Assembly: GCA_902762905.1 (NCBI GenBank)
Contig: CACWQE010000025.1
Span: 1-34,579 of the forward strand
Origin: an uncultured Lachnospiraceae bacterium
GTDB lineage: Bacteria > Bacillota > Clostridia > Lachnospirales > Lachnospiraceae
Reading direction: 5' to 3'
DNA: 34,579 nucleotides
Shown here: in pieces, positions 16,569 through 24,657 of the stretch
How the letters are laid out: the number at the start of each line of letters is the position of its first letter
Numbering within the stretch: position 1 is the first letter of the stretch
Program-made: the position numbers and the translations under genes
The notes under the pieces: generated by a model
Database searches by the model: none
Told to the model about the DNA's origin: nothing
What the model saw: only the letters and a program-made list of their open reading frames with translations

Positions 16569-18575
16569 ATGAGAATAGAACAGGGAAATGGAACACGACA
16601 AGGAATAATAGGAGCTGCTAAGCGTTTATGTGTCACAATGCTGGTTGGAATCATGGCAGCAGGTGTGTTAAGCGGCGGTAATGGTATGACACAGGTGCAG
16701 GCAGCTAAGAAGAATGAGTTTGTAGTTAGTACACATTGGCTTCCGGCAGCAGAGATTCACGATGGTGGGGACAATGCTTCTGTAACCAAACGGGGAGCAG
16801 TATATCCGGCACGGTACGATGCCAGAGACAATGGATGGGTAACTTCAGTTAAGAATCAGGGGAATTATGAAAGCTGTTGGTCTTTTTCTTCTTTGTCAGC
16901 AATTGAGACAAACCTGATCAAGAATGGAAGGGCAGATGCATCGCTTGATCTTTCAGAGAATCAGTTTGCGTATTTTTTCTATAACCGTCAACCGGACAAG
17001 TTAGGCTATACCGTGGGAGATTATAATACAACATCGAGAGGCAATTATCTGTCAGCCGGTGGTACACTGCAGGGAACGGGGCTTGCCTTGGCGACCTGGG
17101 CAGGAGTTACAACAGAGGCGAGAAGTCCTTATATGACAATACCGGATGCGTCTCTTTGCTATGCGGCAGATTATTCGGTGCGGAATGTATATTTATACAA
17201 TTACAGTATAACCAATCTTGCAGGTTCTGTTTCCATGATCAAACAGGCCATCTTAGATCACGGAGCGGTTGCCTGTGGAATTAATATGATTGCACAGTAT
17301 TATAATCCAACCAATTATTCTTATAATTGCCAGACAGCAGGTGGTAATCATGCAATTGCGATTGTGGGATGGGATGACTCCTATTCGAAGGATAATTTCA
17401 ATGCAAAACCGGCTTCGGATGGTGCGTGGATCGTGAAGAACAGCTATGGACCGGAGTTTGGAGATCAAGGTTATTTCTATGTGTCTTATGAGGACCGGAC
17501 CCTTACGGAATTCATTGCATTTGAGGCAGTAACAGCGGCGGAGCAGTTTGATAACAATTATCAGTACGATGGAACAGCGAATCCGGCATATAGTTATAAT
17601 AAGGGAGAATGGTATGCCAATGTATTTCAGGCGAAGGGAGCCAATGGGTTCAATGAGGAATTGAAGGCGGTTGGCGTCTATACATTGACGACGAATTGTA
17701 ATTATGAAGTGGAAGTATATACCGGGCTTACCGATGTCAGCAAACCAACAAGTGGAACGAAAGTATATGATGTGCCGGTTACAGGGACACTTACGGATGC
17801 GGGATATCAGACCATTACGCTTCCAAGTGCCGTTTCGTTAACGGCGGGGGAATCCTTTGCAGTCTTGGTACGTCTGAAAGATTCGTATGGTGCAAATGCA
17901 TATATTGGTGCGGATTCCACATATCAGAATGATTGGATTACATTCATTGCCAATGTATCAGATAACCAGTCATTTGTTTTTGTGAATAATAAATGGTATG
18001 ATTTTGGAAAAGAAGCAAGGGCGAATGTGAGAATTAAAGCCTATACCGATGTAACATCAGAAAAGTCTGCATTTACATTAAGTGATAAGAAACTTGGCAT
18101 CTCAAAGGGCACTACAGCAAAACTTGCATTGCAGGTAAGTCCGAATGTATACCGGAATGTTAAGTGGAAGTCTTCGAATAAGAAAGTTGCAACGGTGAAT
18201 GGAAAGGGCAAAGTCAAGGCGAAATCCTATGGTAGTGCAACCATTTCTGCAACTTTTATGGCAGGTGGTAATAAGAAGACACTGAAATGTAAGGTCACGG
18301 TAGGACCATCCAAGGTAAAAAGTGTCAAGGTAAGTAGTGGAAAGAAGAAAGTAAAAGTCCGTTGGAAGAAGAGCAGTGGATCAAACGGCTATGAAGTGTA
18401 CTATGCGGCAACCAGAGATGGATCATATAAGAAATTAGCAGCAACGACTGCTACTTCCTGTACAAAGAAGATGAAAAAAGGAACATACTATGTGAAAGTA
18501 CGTTCCTATAAGACATCTGGATCAAAGAAGCTATATGGCAGCTTTTCAGGAATAAAGGAGGTGACAATCCGGTAA
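16569..18575 (+). CDS. Exported papain-family (C1) peptidase with Ig-like and Fn3-like domains
   Basis: A 668-residue secreted protein. A signal peptide with hydrophobic core at about 20-35 should be cut after VQA (residue 45). The C1 peptidase domain (about 75-320) has oxyanion Gln97, nucleophile Cys103 (SCWSFS), His261 (GGNHAIAIVGW) and Asn291 (VKNSYG). A lectin-like beta region follows to about 490, then a Big_2 bacterial Ig-like domain (from SAFTLSDKKLGISKG) and a lysine-rich fibronectin III-like domain at the C-terminus. No LPXTG sorting signal is present. AGGAGG stands before the ATG. It is the last gene of the array and ends 5 bp from the opposing antiporter gene. Confidence 0.92.
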   Translation: MRIEQGNGTRQGIIGAAKRLCVTMLVGIMAAGVLSGGNGMTQVQAAKKNEFVVSTHWLPAAEIHDGGDNASVTKRGAVYPARYDARDNGWVTSVKNQGNYESCWSFSSLSAIETNLIKNGRADASLDLSENQFAYFFYNRQPDKLGYTVGDYNTTSRGNYLSAGGTLQGTGLALATWAGVTTEARSPYMTIPDASLCYAADYSVRNVYLYNYSITNLAGSVSMIKQAILDHGAVACGINMIAQYYNPTNYSYNCQTAGGNHAIAIVGWDDSYSKDNFNAKPASDGAWIVKNSYGPEFGDQGYFYVSYEDRTLTEFIAFEAVTAAEQFDNNYQYDGTANPAYSYNKGEWYANVFQAKGANGFNEELKAVGVYTLTTNCNYEVEVYTGLTDVSKPTSGTKVYDVPVTGTLTDAGYQTITLPSAVSLTAGESFAVLVRLKDSYGANAYIGADSTYQNDWITFIANVSDNQSFVFVNNKWYDFGKEARANVRIKAYTDVTSEKSAFTLSDKKLGISKGTTAKLALQVSPNVYRNVKWKSSNKKVATVNGKGKVKAKSYGSATISATFMAGGNKKTLKCKVTVGPSKVKSVKVSSGKKKVKVRWKKSSGSNGYEVYYAATRDGSYKKLAATTATSCTKKMKKGTYYVKVRSYKTSGSKKLYGSFSGIKEVTIR

Positions 18576-18580
18576 GAATT

Positions 18581-20170
18581 CTAATGATAAGTGACAACAA
18601 TATCATGTTCTAAGATAACCGTTTTGCCATCCGGAATCAGATTTTCCTCTCCGCGGATAATGAGGGCAATCAGTTCATTTGGGGGAAGGTGCAGCTCTTC
18701 GATTGAATGATTGCACCACATATGGGTTGCGGTGATAAGATGTTCTTCTAACTTTTCGTGTTCGCCAGGTTCATAGGCGGGTACACTTAGGATGACATTA
18801 TCTCCGGCAAGTATTCTGGTGTCGCCCCGTGGAATGATATTTTCTTTGTGACGCTTGATCATAATAGCGAGAGAACCGGTTGGCATATGTACGTCCTTGA
18901 CCTGACGATTCTGCCAATTGTGTCCTTCGGGTATAAACATGCGCATTAAGGTAATAGCGGATTCTTCCTGGTAATCATTAAAGGTCTTACGGACATCGGA
19001 AGTTTCATCGACCATCTGTAGTCGCCTGGCAACTGCAGGAAGCAGGGTACCCTGAATAGTGACGGAGAAGAGGGCAACTAAGAATACGATGTGAAACAGA
19101 TCTGATTGAAGTTGTGTTCCGCTTGCAATTACCATTGTAGCAAATACGATCGAGGCAGCACCGCGGAGTCCTGCCCAGGAGACTAGAAGGCATTGGCGGA
19201 GATCACTGCCAAGAGGTTTAAGTATCGCAAATACAGCAATCGGTCTTGCTAATACAGTAAGGAAGAAAACAATCGCAATGGCAGGCAATACAATGGCAGG
19301 AAGTCTGTGTGGAAAGGCAAGTAATCCTAATAAGAAGAAGAGGAAAATCTGTGCCAGACCGGTAATTCCATCGAAGAATGGAATTAATACGGACTTATTC
19401 TTGATCGGGCTGTTTCCGATCAGAATACCGCATAGATACACACTAAGATAAGCATTACCACCGACCAGGCTCGACAGACCGTAGCACAGAAGTACGATGG
19501 CAATCATGAATATGGTGTCAAGGCCTTCCGCTATAAAAGGTGTTTTGGTTAGAAGCCAGATGGCCAACAGTGCAAAGAGAATACCAAGGATACAACCATA
19601 TGTTAACTGGGCAAAGATTGCATATCCAAGATTGGAGTGGGCTTGTGAGGAGAGGAGACCTACTCCGATCACAGTCAGCATATAGGAGACCGGATCGTTA
19701 CTTCCGCTTTCCATCTCTAAAAGAGAGGCGGTTCCATCCTTGAGGTTCAGTTTTTTCTTACGAAGAATAGAGAATACACTGGCGGCATCCGTAGAAGAAA
19801 GAACGGCTCCGATCAGAAAACTTTCCGGTACAGAAAAATGCAGACAGAAGTGACAAAGCAGTGCAGTGATTCCGGCAGTGATGATCACGCCCAGGGTGGA
19901 TAGGAGTAAAGCTCTCACAGCAACCGGGCGGGCGATGCTCCATTTTGTATTGAAACCACCATAGAACATGATGAATAATAAAGCGATGGAACAGAATTGT
20001 TCGGCTAATGTATAGTTATCAAAGGGAATCTTCAGGATGCCATCGCTTCCAAACAACATACCAATGAATAGAAATAAGATCAGGGCAGGCATGCCAAAAC
20101 GATCCGAGAAACGATCGGCAAGAATACATAGGAATATAATAGTGGCGGTCAGAATAATCGATAGTGTCAT
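18581..20170 (-). CDS. CPA1-type K+(Na+)/H+ antiporter with RCK_C domains
   Basis: A 529-residue protein. About 12 membrane helices fill residues 1-390, with the transport-core motifs SSTDAASVFS (125-134) and SGSNDP (155-160). The soluble C-terminal part carries two TrkA-C/RCK_C-like domains (about 415-465 and 475-529; LAIMIKRHKENIIPRGDTRI and IALIIRGEENLIPDGKTVI). This is the NhaP2/CvrA layout, a potassium/proton antiporter regulated by nucleotide or cyclic di-nucleotide binding in some Firmicutes. GGGAGGA precedes the ATG. Confidence 0.9.
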   Translation of the reverse strand: MTLSIILTATIIFLCILADRFSDRFGMPALILFLFIGMLFGSDGILKIPFDNYTLAEQFCSIALLFIMFYGGFNTKWSIARPVAVRALLLSTLGVIITAGITALLCHFCLHFSVPESFLIGAVLSSTDAASVFSILRKKKLNLKDGTASLLEMESGSNDPVSYMLTVIGVGLLSSQAHSNLGYAIFAQLTYGCILGILFALLAIWLLTKTPFIAEGLDTIFMIAIVLLCYGLSSLVGGNAYLSVYLCGILIGNSPIKNKSVLIPFFDGITGLAQIFLFFLLGLLAFPHRLPAIVLPAIAIVFFLTVLARPIAVFAILKPLGSDLRQCLLVSWAGLRGAASIVFATMVIASGTQLQSDLFHIVFLVALFSVTIQGTLLPAVARRLQMVDETSDVRKTFNDYQEESAITLMRMFIPEGHNWQNRQVKDVHMPTGSLAIMIKRHKENIIPRGDTRILAGDNVILSVPAYEPGEHEKLEEHLITATHMWCNHSIEELHLPPNELIALIIRGEENLIPDGKTVILEHDIVVTYH

Positions 20171-20202
20171 ATAGTGTCCTCCCAGAATAATAATTGATTT
20201 TT

Positions 20203-20232
20203 AGTATAACATTGTGACAGGATGAGGGGCAA
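20203..20232 (-). promoter_or_regulatory. Antiporter gene promoter
   Basis: On the minus strand, TTGCCC (20227-20232), an 18-bp spacer and TATACT (20203-20208), 33 bp before the start codon. Confidence 0.5.
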
Positions 20233-20331
20233 GAGAAATGCACTTACTTTTCTTTCGTTTTGTAATGAATGGAAAGTGCTGGGGAGAAAAAAGGGGAAAT
20301 TAGTAATTCATATTAGGAATAGAGGTAGATT

Positions 20332-21309
20332 ATGCAGGATAAAAAGATAGTATTATTAATAGATGCAGAGAATACCAGTGCGAAATTTGCGGATGGTATT
20401 ATGCAGTATTTAACAAAGCAGGGAGATATTATTTCAGCACAGATATATGGAGATTTCTTAGATAATAAGAACACCAAGCAGTGGAATAGTAAGGCGGTAC
20501 AATATAATCTGCAACGGTATCAGGCAGATACCACCAAGGCGGGGAAAAATGCGGCAGATATTGCATTAGTGATTGATGCAATGGATTTTCTACATAAGGA
20601 GAATCATGCGGATGTATTCTGTGTGATTACGTCGGATGGCGATTTTACCCGTCTGGTGGAGCGAATTCGGAAAGAGAATATTGAAGTGATCGGTATGGGG
20701 AAGACAGATGCTTCGCCAAGACTTCGGCGGGCATGTAGCGAATATGTTGAACTGGAACAGTTAAATGCAAAGAGCAAATCGGCAGACAATAATTTAGCGG
20801 ACAAAGAGAAAAAAAAGCAGCCGCCCAAGGTGGTAAAACAGTCGGAAAAAACGAATGCATCCGGTAAGAAAAGTACCAGAAAGAAGGTGCCGCTTAACCA
20901 GATCAAGATGGCATTGAATGAATTGGTACAGAATGATGAAAATGCTGGAAAGGCACCGGATCTTGGTGGAATTAAGAGCCGTATTCAATTGCGGTATCCA
21001 GGGTTTGATGAGAAAGATTATGGATATTCTTCTATTCGGGAACTGATCGATAAGGAAACGAAGTTTTCGGTACATCAGGACGGAACACATGCAATTGTCG
21101 TGTCGGATAAGAAGGAGCAGGAAGATAATGAATTGGAATTGGTATGCCGGTTTATGATCGACCAGTACCCGAATAAGGTGATTGGACAACATGAGATTGG
21201 GGCATTGGGCAGAAAACTTAAGAACCAATACCCGAATTTCCAGTACAAGCAATATGGGTATAAGAAATTAAGTACATTTTTGGAAGATGTTGGGTTTCAT
21301 GTATATTGA
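20332..21309 (+). CDS. NYN-domain protein with two LOTUS (OST-HTH) domains
   Basis: A 325-residue cytoplasmic protein. The NYN (PIN-like nuclease) domain occupies residues 1-145 with the acidic set Asp11 (LLIDAEN), Asp76 (ADIALVID) and Asp102/Asp104 (TSDGDFTRLV). A lysine-rich linker (146-185) leads to two LOTUS/OST-HTH domains, about 187-257 and 266-325, each ending in the typical YGY-x(5-6)-FL-like helix (DYGYSSIRELI and QYGYKKLSTFL). This LabA/MARF1-like layout suggests RNA binding and possibly RNA cleavage. AGAGGTAG precedes the ATG. It precedes tRNA-Gly but is on its own transcript by appearance. Confidence 0.92.
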   Translation: MQDKKIVLLIDAENTSAKFADGIMQYLTKQGDIISAQIYGDFLDNKNTKQWNSKAVQYNLQRYQADTTKAGKNAADIALVIDAMDFLHKENHADVFCVITSDGDFTRLVERIRKENIEVIGMGKTDASPRLRRACSEYVELEQLNAKSKSADNNLADKEKKKQPPKVVKQSEKTNASGKKSTRKKVPLNQIKMALNELVQNDENAGKAPDLGGIKSRIQLRYPGFDEKDYGYSSIRELIDKETKFSVHQDGTHAIVVSDKKEQEDNELELVCRFMIDQYPNKVIGQHEIGALGRKLKNQYPNFQYKQYGYKKLSTFLEDVGFHVY

Positions 21310-21324
21310 AAAAGAGATTAGAAG

Positions 21325-21346
21325 GTAGGAATCTTTGGATTCCTAC
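21325..21346 (+). terminator. Hairpin after the NYN-LOTUS gene
   Basis: GTAGGAATC (21325-21333) and GATTCCTAC (21338-21346) form a 9-bp perfect stem with a 4-nt loop, 15 bp after the stop. The following bases are TTGCAAAAA, so a U-tract is lacking and it overlaps the -35 of the tRNA-Gly promoter. Confidence 0.45.
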
Positions 21347-21375
21347 TTGCAAAAAGAGGTATATGATTCTATAAT
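21347..21375 (+). promoter_or_regulatory. tRNA-Gly promoter
   Basis: TTGCAA (21347-21352), exactly 17 bp, then TATAAT (21370-21375), placing the start of transcription a few bases before the tRNA. Confidence 0.75.
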
Positions 21376-21388
21376 ACTATATGTGATT

Positions 21389-21459
21389 GCAGATATGGTT
21401 CATCGGTAGAACGCTAGCTTCCCAAGCTGGAAAGGCGGGTTCGACTCCCGTTATCTGCT
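21389..21459 (+). tRNA. tRNA-Gly (anticodon CCC)
   Basis: A full cloverleaf can be drawn: acceptor GCAGATA/TATCTGC, D arm GTTC-ATCGGTA-GAAC, anticodon arm CTAGC-TTCCCAA-GCTGG with anticodon CCC reading GGG, T arm GCGGG-TTCGACT-CCCGT. The discriminator is U73, as usual for glycine. The CCA end is not encoded. It is a single gene with its own promoter and terminator. Confidence 0.97.
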
Positions 21460-21465
21460 GATTAT

Positions 21466-21503
21466 AAGATTCTGTTTCTTCGGGGACAGAATCTTTGTTT
21501 TTA
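21466..21503 (+). terminator. Rho-independent terminator of tRNA-Gly
   Basis: AAGATTCTGT (21466-21475) and ACAGAATCTT (21486-21495) form a 10-bp perfect stem closed by a TTCTTCGGGG loop, followed by TGTTTTTATT. It ends directly at the stop of the opposing XRE gene. Confidence 0.9.
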
Positions 21504-22283
21504 TTAGTCAAGTTCGTTATCGGTATAGACTCCGGCAATGTATCCAATCACTTCTTCCACTTCGTCTTCGTATAGGCGTGGTTTCTCATCACGGATAGAA
21601 TAGTAGCGTATGATCTCTTTTCCGTCAACCGTCTCTGCTTTGCGTTTGGCTAGGAAGATACAACCAGAACAGACAATGACACTGTTCTCATGGAGAGAAG
21701 GAGTACGGTCATTCGCAATCAGTAAAATGTCATATGGGCTATAGGTCGGCATATAGTGTTCGCATTTTAGCTTAATACCAAGAAAGATTTTAGAACGAAT
21801 TGCAGTCGGAATGGTACTGATATCAATATGCTTATATTCGCTGTTTAGAAGAAGATTGCCATTCTCTGCCAGAGTTGGCTGCATGACATTGAGCATACGG
21901 CGTCGCGGAGAATCTGTTAGCTGGCGTTCCTGATTCTTTACAAACCAATGAATCAGATATTGGGAAGACTGAGGCAGGTTACGTGTAATCTGTATAGAAC
22001 GACGGGTATCCTCAGAGATCGTTTCACATCCAACCAATTCATCGATGCTGATATGAAGAGCACGGGCTAAGGCGATCGTAGTGGATAATTTGCAATCTTT
22101 GACGCTTCCATAAAGAATCGAATTCAGTGTATTAAGGGAAATATCGGCTTCCTCTGCGATCTCCCGTATTGTAATATCCCGCTGGGAAACGTATAAGTCG
22201 AGATTTTTGCGAAAACTGTTCATGTAATCATCGTGATCAGTGACTAATTCCTTTGAAAGTGATTTCAATCTGTTGTTGTCCAT
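21504..22283 (-). CDS. XRE-family regulator with degenerate S24/LexA-like C-terminal domain
   Basis: A 259-residue protein. A lambda-repressor-type HTH lies at about residues 24-85 (TIREIAEEADISLNTLNSIL and a LSTTIALARALHISIDEL helix). The C-terminal half (about 165-255) resembles the LexA/S24 signal-peptidase-like fold, but the GDSMxP nucleophile region reads CEHYMPTYSPYDILLI, so the catalytic Ser is missing and self-cleavage is unlikely. AGGAGGGG precedes the ATG. A strong promoter with a dyad over its -10 (22321-22340) suggests autoregulation. It diverges from the DUF1015 gene. Confidence 0.82.
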   Translation of the reverse strand: MDNNRLKSLSKELVTDHDDYMNSFRKNLDLYVSQRDITIREIAEEADISLNTLNSILYGSVKDCKLSTTIALARALHISIDELVGCETISEDTRRSIQITRNLPQSSQYLIHWFVKNQERQLTDSPRRRMLNVMQPTLAENGNLLLNSEYKHIDISTIPTAIRSKIFLGIKLKCEHYMPTYSPYDILLIANDRTPSLHENSVIVCSGCIFLAKRKAETVDGKEIIRYYSIRDEKPRLYEDEVEEVIGYIAGVYTDNELD

Positions 22284-22320
22284 TTTCTAGTATCCCCTCC
22301 TGTATAGACCTACAAACTTC

Positions 22321-22340
22321 AATGATATGAGTGTATCATT
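22321..22340. promoter_or_regulatory. Candidate operator of the XRE regulator
   Basis: AATGATA-TGAGTG-TATCATT is a perfect 7-6-7 inverted repeat lying exactly over the -10 element of the regulator's own promoter. Size and position fit an XRE dimer site that represses its own gene. Binding is inferred. Confidence 0.6.
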
Positions 22341-22358
22341 TCTTTGATATCTTGTCAA
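22330..22358 (-). promoter_or_regulatory. Promoter of the XRE regulator
   Basis: On the minus strand, a perfect TTGACA (22353-22358), 17 bp, then TACACT (22330-22335), 46 bp before the start codon. Confidence 0.8.
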
Positions 22359-22375
22359 ATTCTCAAATTTAACTT

Positions 22376-22403
22376 TTGCTGAATCTTTACCGTGTGTTAT
22401 ACT
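22376..22403 (+). promoter_or_regulatory. Promoter of the DUF1015 gene
   Basis: TTGCTG (22376-22381), a 16-bp spacer and TATACT (22398-22403), 28 bp before the start codon. It is divergent from the regulator promoter, with about 18 bp between the -35 boxes. Confidence 0.55.
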
Positions 22404-22431
22404 ATAGAAAACGATGTAAAGGAGAACGAGT

Positions 22432-23742
22432 ATGAATTGTTTACATGTACCACAGATATGGATGCCACAAGAAGGAACGGATTTGTATAAATGGTCAGTT
22501 GTTGCTTGTGATCAATATACATCCCAGCCGGAATATTGGGAAGAATGTGAGAAAGAAGTGGGAGATGCACCCTCGACGTTACATATGATCTTGCCAGAAG
22601 TGTATTTAGGAAGTGATAAGGAAGAAGAACGAATTGACCAGATTCATAATTGTATGGATGCCTATGTGAAGCAAGAAACGATTCGTCCGCTTCCAAGAGG
22701 GTTTATGTTAGTAGAGAGAAGCTTTGGTAAATCGTATGCCAGAAATGGTCTTGTTGTTGAGATTGACTTAGAGACATATGAATATAAGAAAGGATCAAAG
22801 AGTCTGATCCGGCCAACAGAGATGACGGTAGAAGAGAGAATTCCACCGAGATTGAAAGTAAGACAGACAGCAAGTGTGGAGCTCCCACACATTATGTTGT
22901 TAATCGACGACCCGGACTGTTCGATCATTGAACCACTGATGGCAAAGAAAGAAGAGTTTCTTAAGATATATGATACAGATTTAATGCAAAAAGGCGGACA
23001 TATTGCAGGATGGCTGATTCCCGAAGGAAATGAGACGGATGCAATCATGCAGGCAGTGGAACATTTGGCAGATCCGGAAGTTTTCAGGGAAAAATATGAA
23101 TTAGACAAAGAATATCCATTATTAAATCTTGCAGTAGGAGATGGCAATCATTCCATGGCAACAGCAAAGGCTGCCTGGGAGAATATTAAGAAGGATTTAA
23201 GCGAAGAAGAGAGAAAGGAACATCCGGCACGTTTCTGTTTATGTGAGATCGTGAATGTACATGATAAGAGTTTAGAGATCGAACCAATTCACCGGGTTTT
23301 ATTTGGTGTAGATGAGGATGAGTTGTTCGGAGCTGCTATCACTTATTATGAAGAACATGGATGTGCAGTGGAACTGCGCAAAGAGCAGAGTGAACCATAT
23401 GCAGATAAGACGCAGCATGCGTTTTCTCTATATAGCAGGAATGGATATCAATGTCTTATTGTAAAACAGCCGGCATGGGGAATCGCTGCTGCCACGATCC
23501 AGAGTTTTTTAGATGATTATCTGGCAGAGCATAGCGAATGCAGGATTGATTACATTCACGGAACGGATACGGTGTTAGAATTAGCAGGCAAAGAGGGAAA
23601 TCTTGGTATTCTGCTTCCAGATGTGGAAAAAGGGGATCTATTTATCGGTGTTGTCAAGGATGGTGTACTTCCAAGAAAGACTTTTTCTATGGGAGAGGCG
23701 AATGAAAAACGCTACTATATGGAGTGCAAGAAATTATCTTAA
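22432..23742 (+). CDS. DUF1015 family protein
   Basis: A 436-residue cytoplasmic protein of the DUF1015 family, full length. The conserved VGDGNHSMATAKA segment (235-247) and the EERIPPRLKVR segment near 135 are family hallmarks. DUF1015 members have been linked with serine metabolism and ParB/sulfiredoxin-like kinases in related families, but I would not assign a reaction here. AAAGGAGA precedes the ATG. The gene diverges from the XRE regulator and could be its target; the two promoters are separated by only a few tens of bases. Confidence 0.88.
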   Translation: MNCLHVPQIWMPQEGTDLYKWSVVACDQYTSQPEYWEECEKEVGDAPSTLHMILPEVYLGSDKEEERIDQIHNCMDAYVKQETIRPLPRGFMLVERSFGKSYARNGLVVEIDLETYEYKKGSKSLIRPTEMTVEERIPPRLKVRQTASVELPHIMLLIDDPDCSIIEPLMAKKEEFLKIYDTDLMQKGGHIAGWLIPEGNETDAIMQAVEHLADPEVFREKYELDKEYPLLNLAVGDGNHSMATAKAAWENIKKDLSEEERKEHPARFCLCEIVNVHDKSLEIEPIHRVLFGVDEDELFGAAITYYEEHGCAVELRKEQSEPYADKTQHAFSLYSRNGYQCLIVKQPAWGIAAATIQSFLDDYLAEHSECRIDYIHGTDTVLELAGKEGNLGILLPDVEKGDLFIGVVKDGVLPRKTFSMGEANEKRYYMECKKLS

Positions 23743-23810
23743 AAGTATGGGAAATGCCGTATAATTTGTCGGTGAAAATGCAAAATAATCTTTAAATATC
23801 TGACAAAATA

Positions 23811-23819
23811 TGCTATAAT
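23811..23819 (+). promoter_or_regulatory. Extended -10 promoter of the cytidylate-kinase-like gene
   Basis: TGCTATAAT is a perfect extended -10; no good -35 is seen at 16-18 bp. It gives a leader of about 75 nt. No terminator for the preceding DUF1015 gene was found in this gap. Confidence 0.6.
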
Positions 23820-23902
23820 ATCCGTATCGACAGAGAAGTTGCGATAAGTCGGTTTTGTATCATTTATAACAGAATTGAGATGGCAGAAAGAAGGTATGGG
23901 TT

Positions 23903-24502
23903 ATGGGAAAGCAATTAATCATTTCAGTGGGAAGAGAATTTGGTAGTGGTGGTCATGAGATCGCAGAACGCTTGGCAAAGCATTATGATATTCCATTGTA
24001 TGACAAAGAGATATTTGATCATGTACAGGAGAAAGGTTCTATTAATGCTGATGTAGCAAAGTATTTTGATGAGAAGCCGGTCAATCCGATATTCTATCCG
24101 GTATCCATGGATGGAAGTTATCTTCCACTTGAGCAGACCGTGGCGAATCATATATTTGATTTTATCCGTACGAAGGGAGATAAGGAGAAAGAATCATTCG
24201 TAATTGTCGGAAGATGTGCAGAATATGTACTTCGGGATAATCCGAATGTGATCAGTTTATTTATCTTAGGTGACAAAGATGTGAAACAGCGGCGTGTCAT
24301 GAAGAAGTATCAGTTAGATGAGAAAGGCGCTTTGAACCGGATGCGTAAGGAAGATAAGATGCGTAAGACTTATCATAATTTTTACGCAGATGGTAAGTGG
24401 GGAGATTCCAGAAGTTATGATCTTTGCGTGAATAGTTCCACACTTGGAATTGACAAGACGGTAGAGTCCTTAATTGCATATATTGATCAGTTCCTTGCAT
24501 AA
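23903..24502 (+). CDS. Cytidylate kinase-like family protein
   Basis: A 199-residue P-loop protein of the Cytidylate_kin2 family. The nucleotide-binding loop GREFGSGG is at residues 10-17, with a downstream arginine-rich lid (KQRRVMKKYQLDEKGALNRM) and the VGRCAEYVL segment typical of this group. It is related to, but shorter than, the essential CMP kinase Cmk, and the true substrate of these clostridial paralogues is uncertain. A ribosome site (AAGAAGGTATGGG) stands before the ATG. The transcript ends at a strong terminator. Confidence 0.88.
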   Translation: MGKQLIISVGREFGSGGHEIAERLAKHYDIPLYDKEIFDHVQEKGSINADVAKYFDEKPVNPIFYPVSMDGSYLPLEQTVANHIFDFIRTKGDKEKESFVIVGRCAEYVLRDNPNVISLFILGDKDVKQRRVMKKYQLDEKGALNRMRKEDKMRKTYHNFYADGKWGDSRSYDLCVNSSTLGIDKTVESLIAYIDQFLA

Positions 24503-24512
24503 TGAATCTTTT

Positions 24513-24550
24513 GAGGGAGCGGAACATTGTTGTTCTGCTCTCTTTTTTTC
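24513..24550 (+). terminator. Rho-independent terminator of the cytidylate-kinase-like gene
   Basis: GGAGCGGAAC (24516-24525) pairs with GTTCTGCTCT (24532-24541) through two G-U pairs around a 6-nt loop, followed by CTTTTTTTC. Confidence 0.92.
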
Positions 24551-24570
24551 TAGACAAGGAGTAGTAAAAA

Positions 24571-24657
24571 ATGTATCATAAGATTAGAGAATTATTTTAT
24601 TATAAGACCTTGGATAGAGAGGATTGCAAACATGATCGATTGGGAGAATTATCATAA
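24571..24657 (+). CDS. Possible 28-codon leader ORF overlapping the CLC gene start
   Basis: A short frame starts with ATG at 24571, nine bases after a perfect AAGGAG, and stops at TAA 24655-24657, 26 bases inside the CLC gene in another frame. The predicted peptide begins MYHKIRELFYYKTLDRED and is basic, with no known motif. The good ribosome site and overlap suggest translational coupling or attenuation of the CLC gene rather than a functional protein. It may be chance. Confidence 0.35.
   Translation: MYHKIRELFYYKTLDREDCKHDRLGELS

Noticed and set aside
24551..24631. Fluoride riboswitch before the CLC gene
   Set aside because: The gap between the preceding terminator and the start codon is too short and lacks the conserved core.
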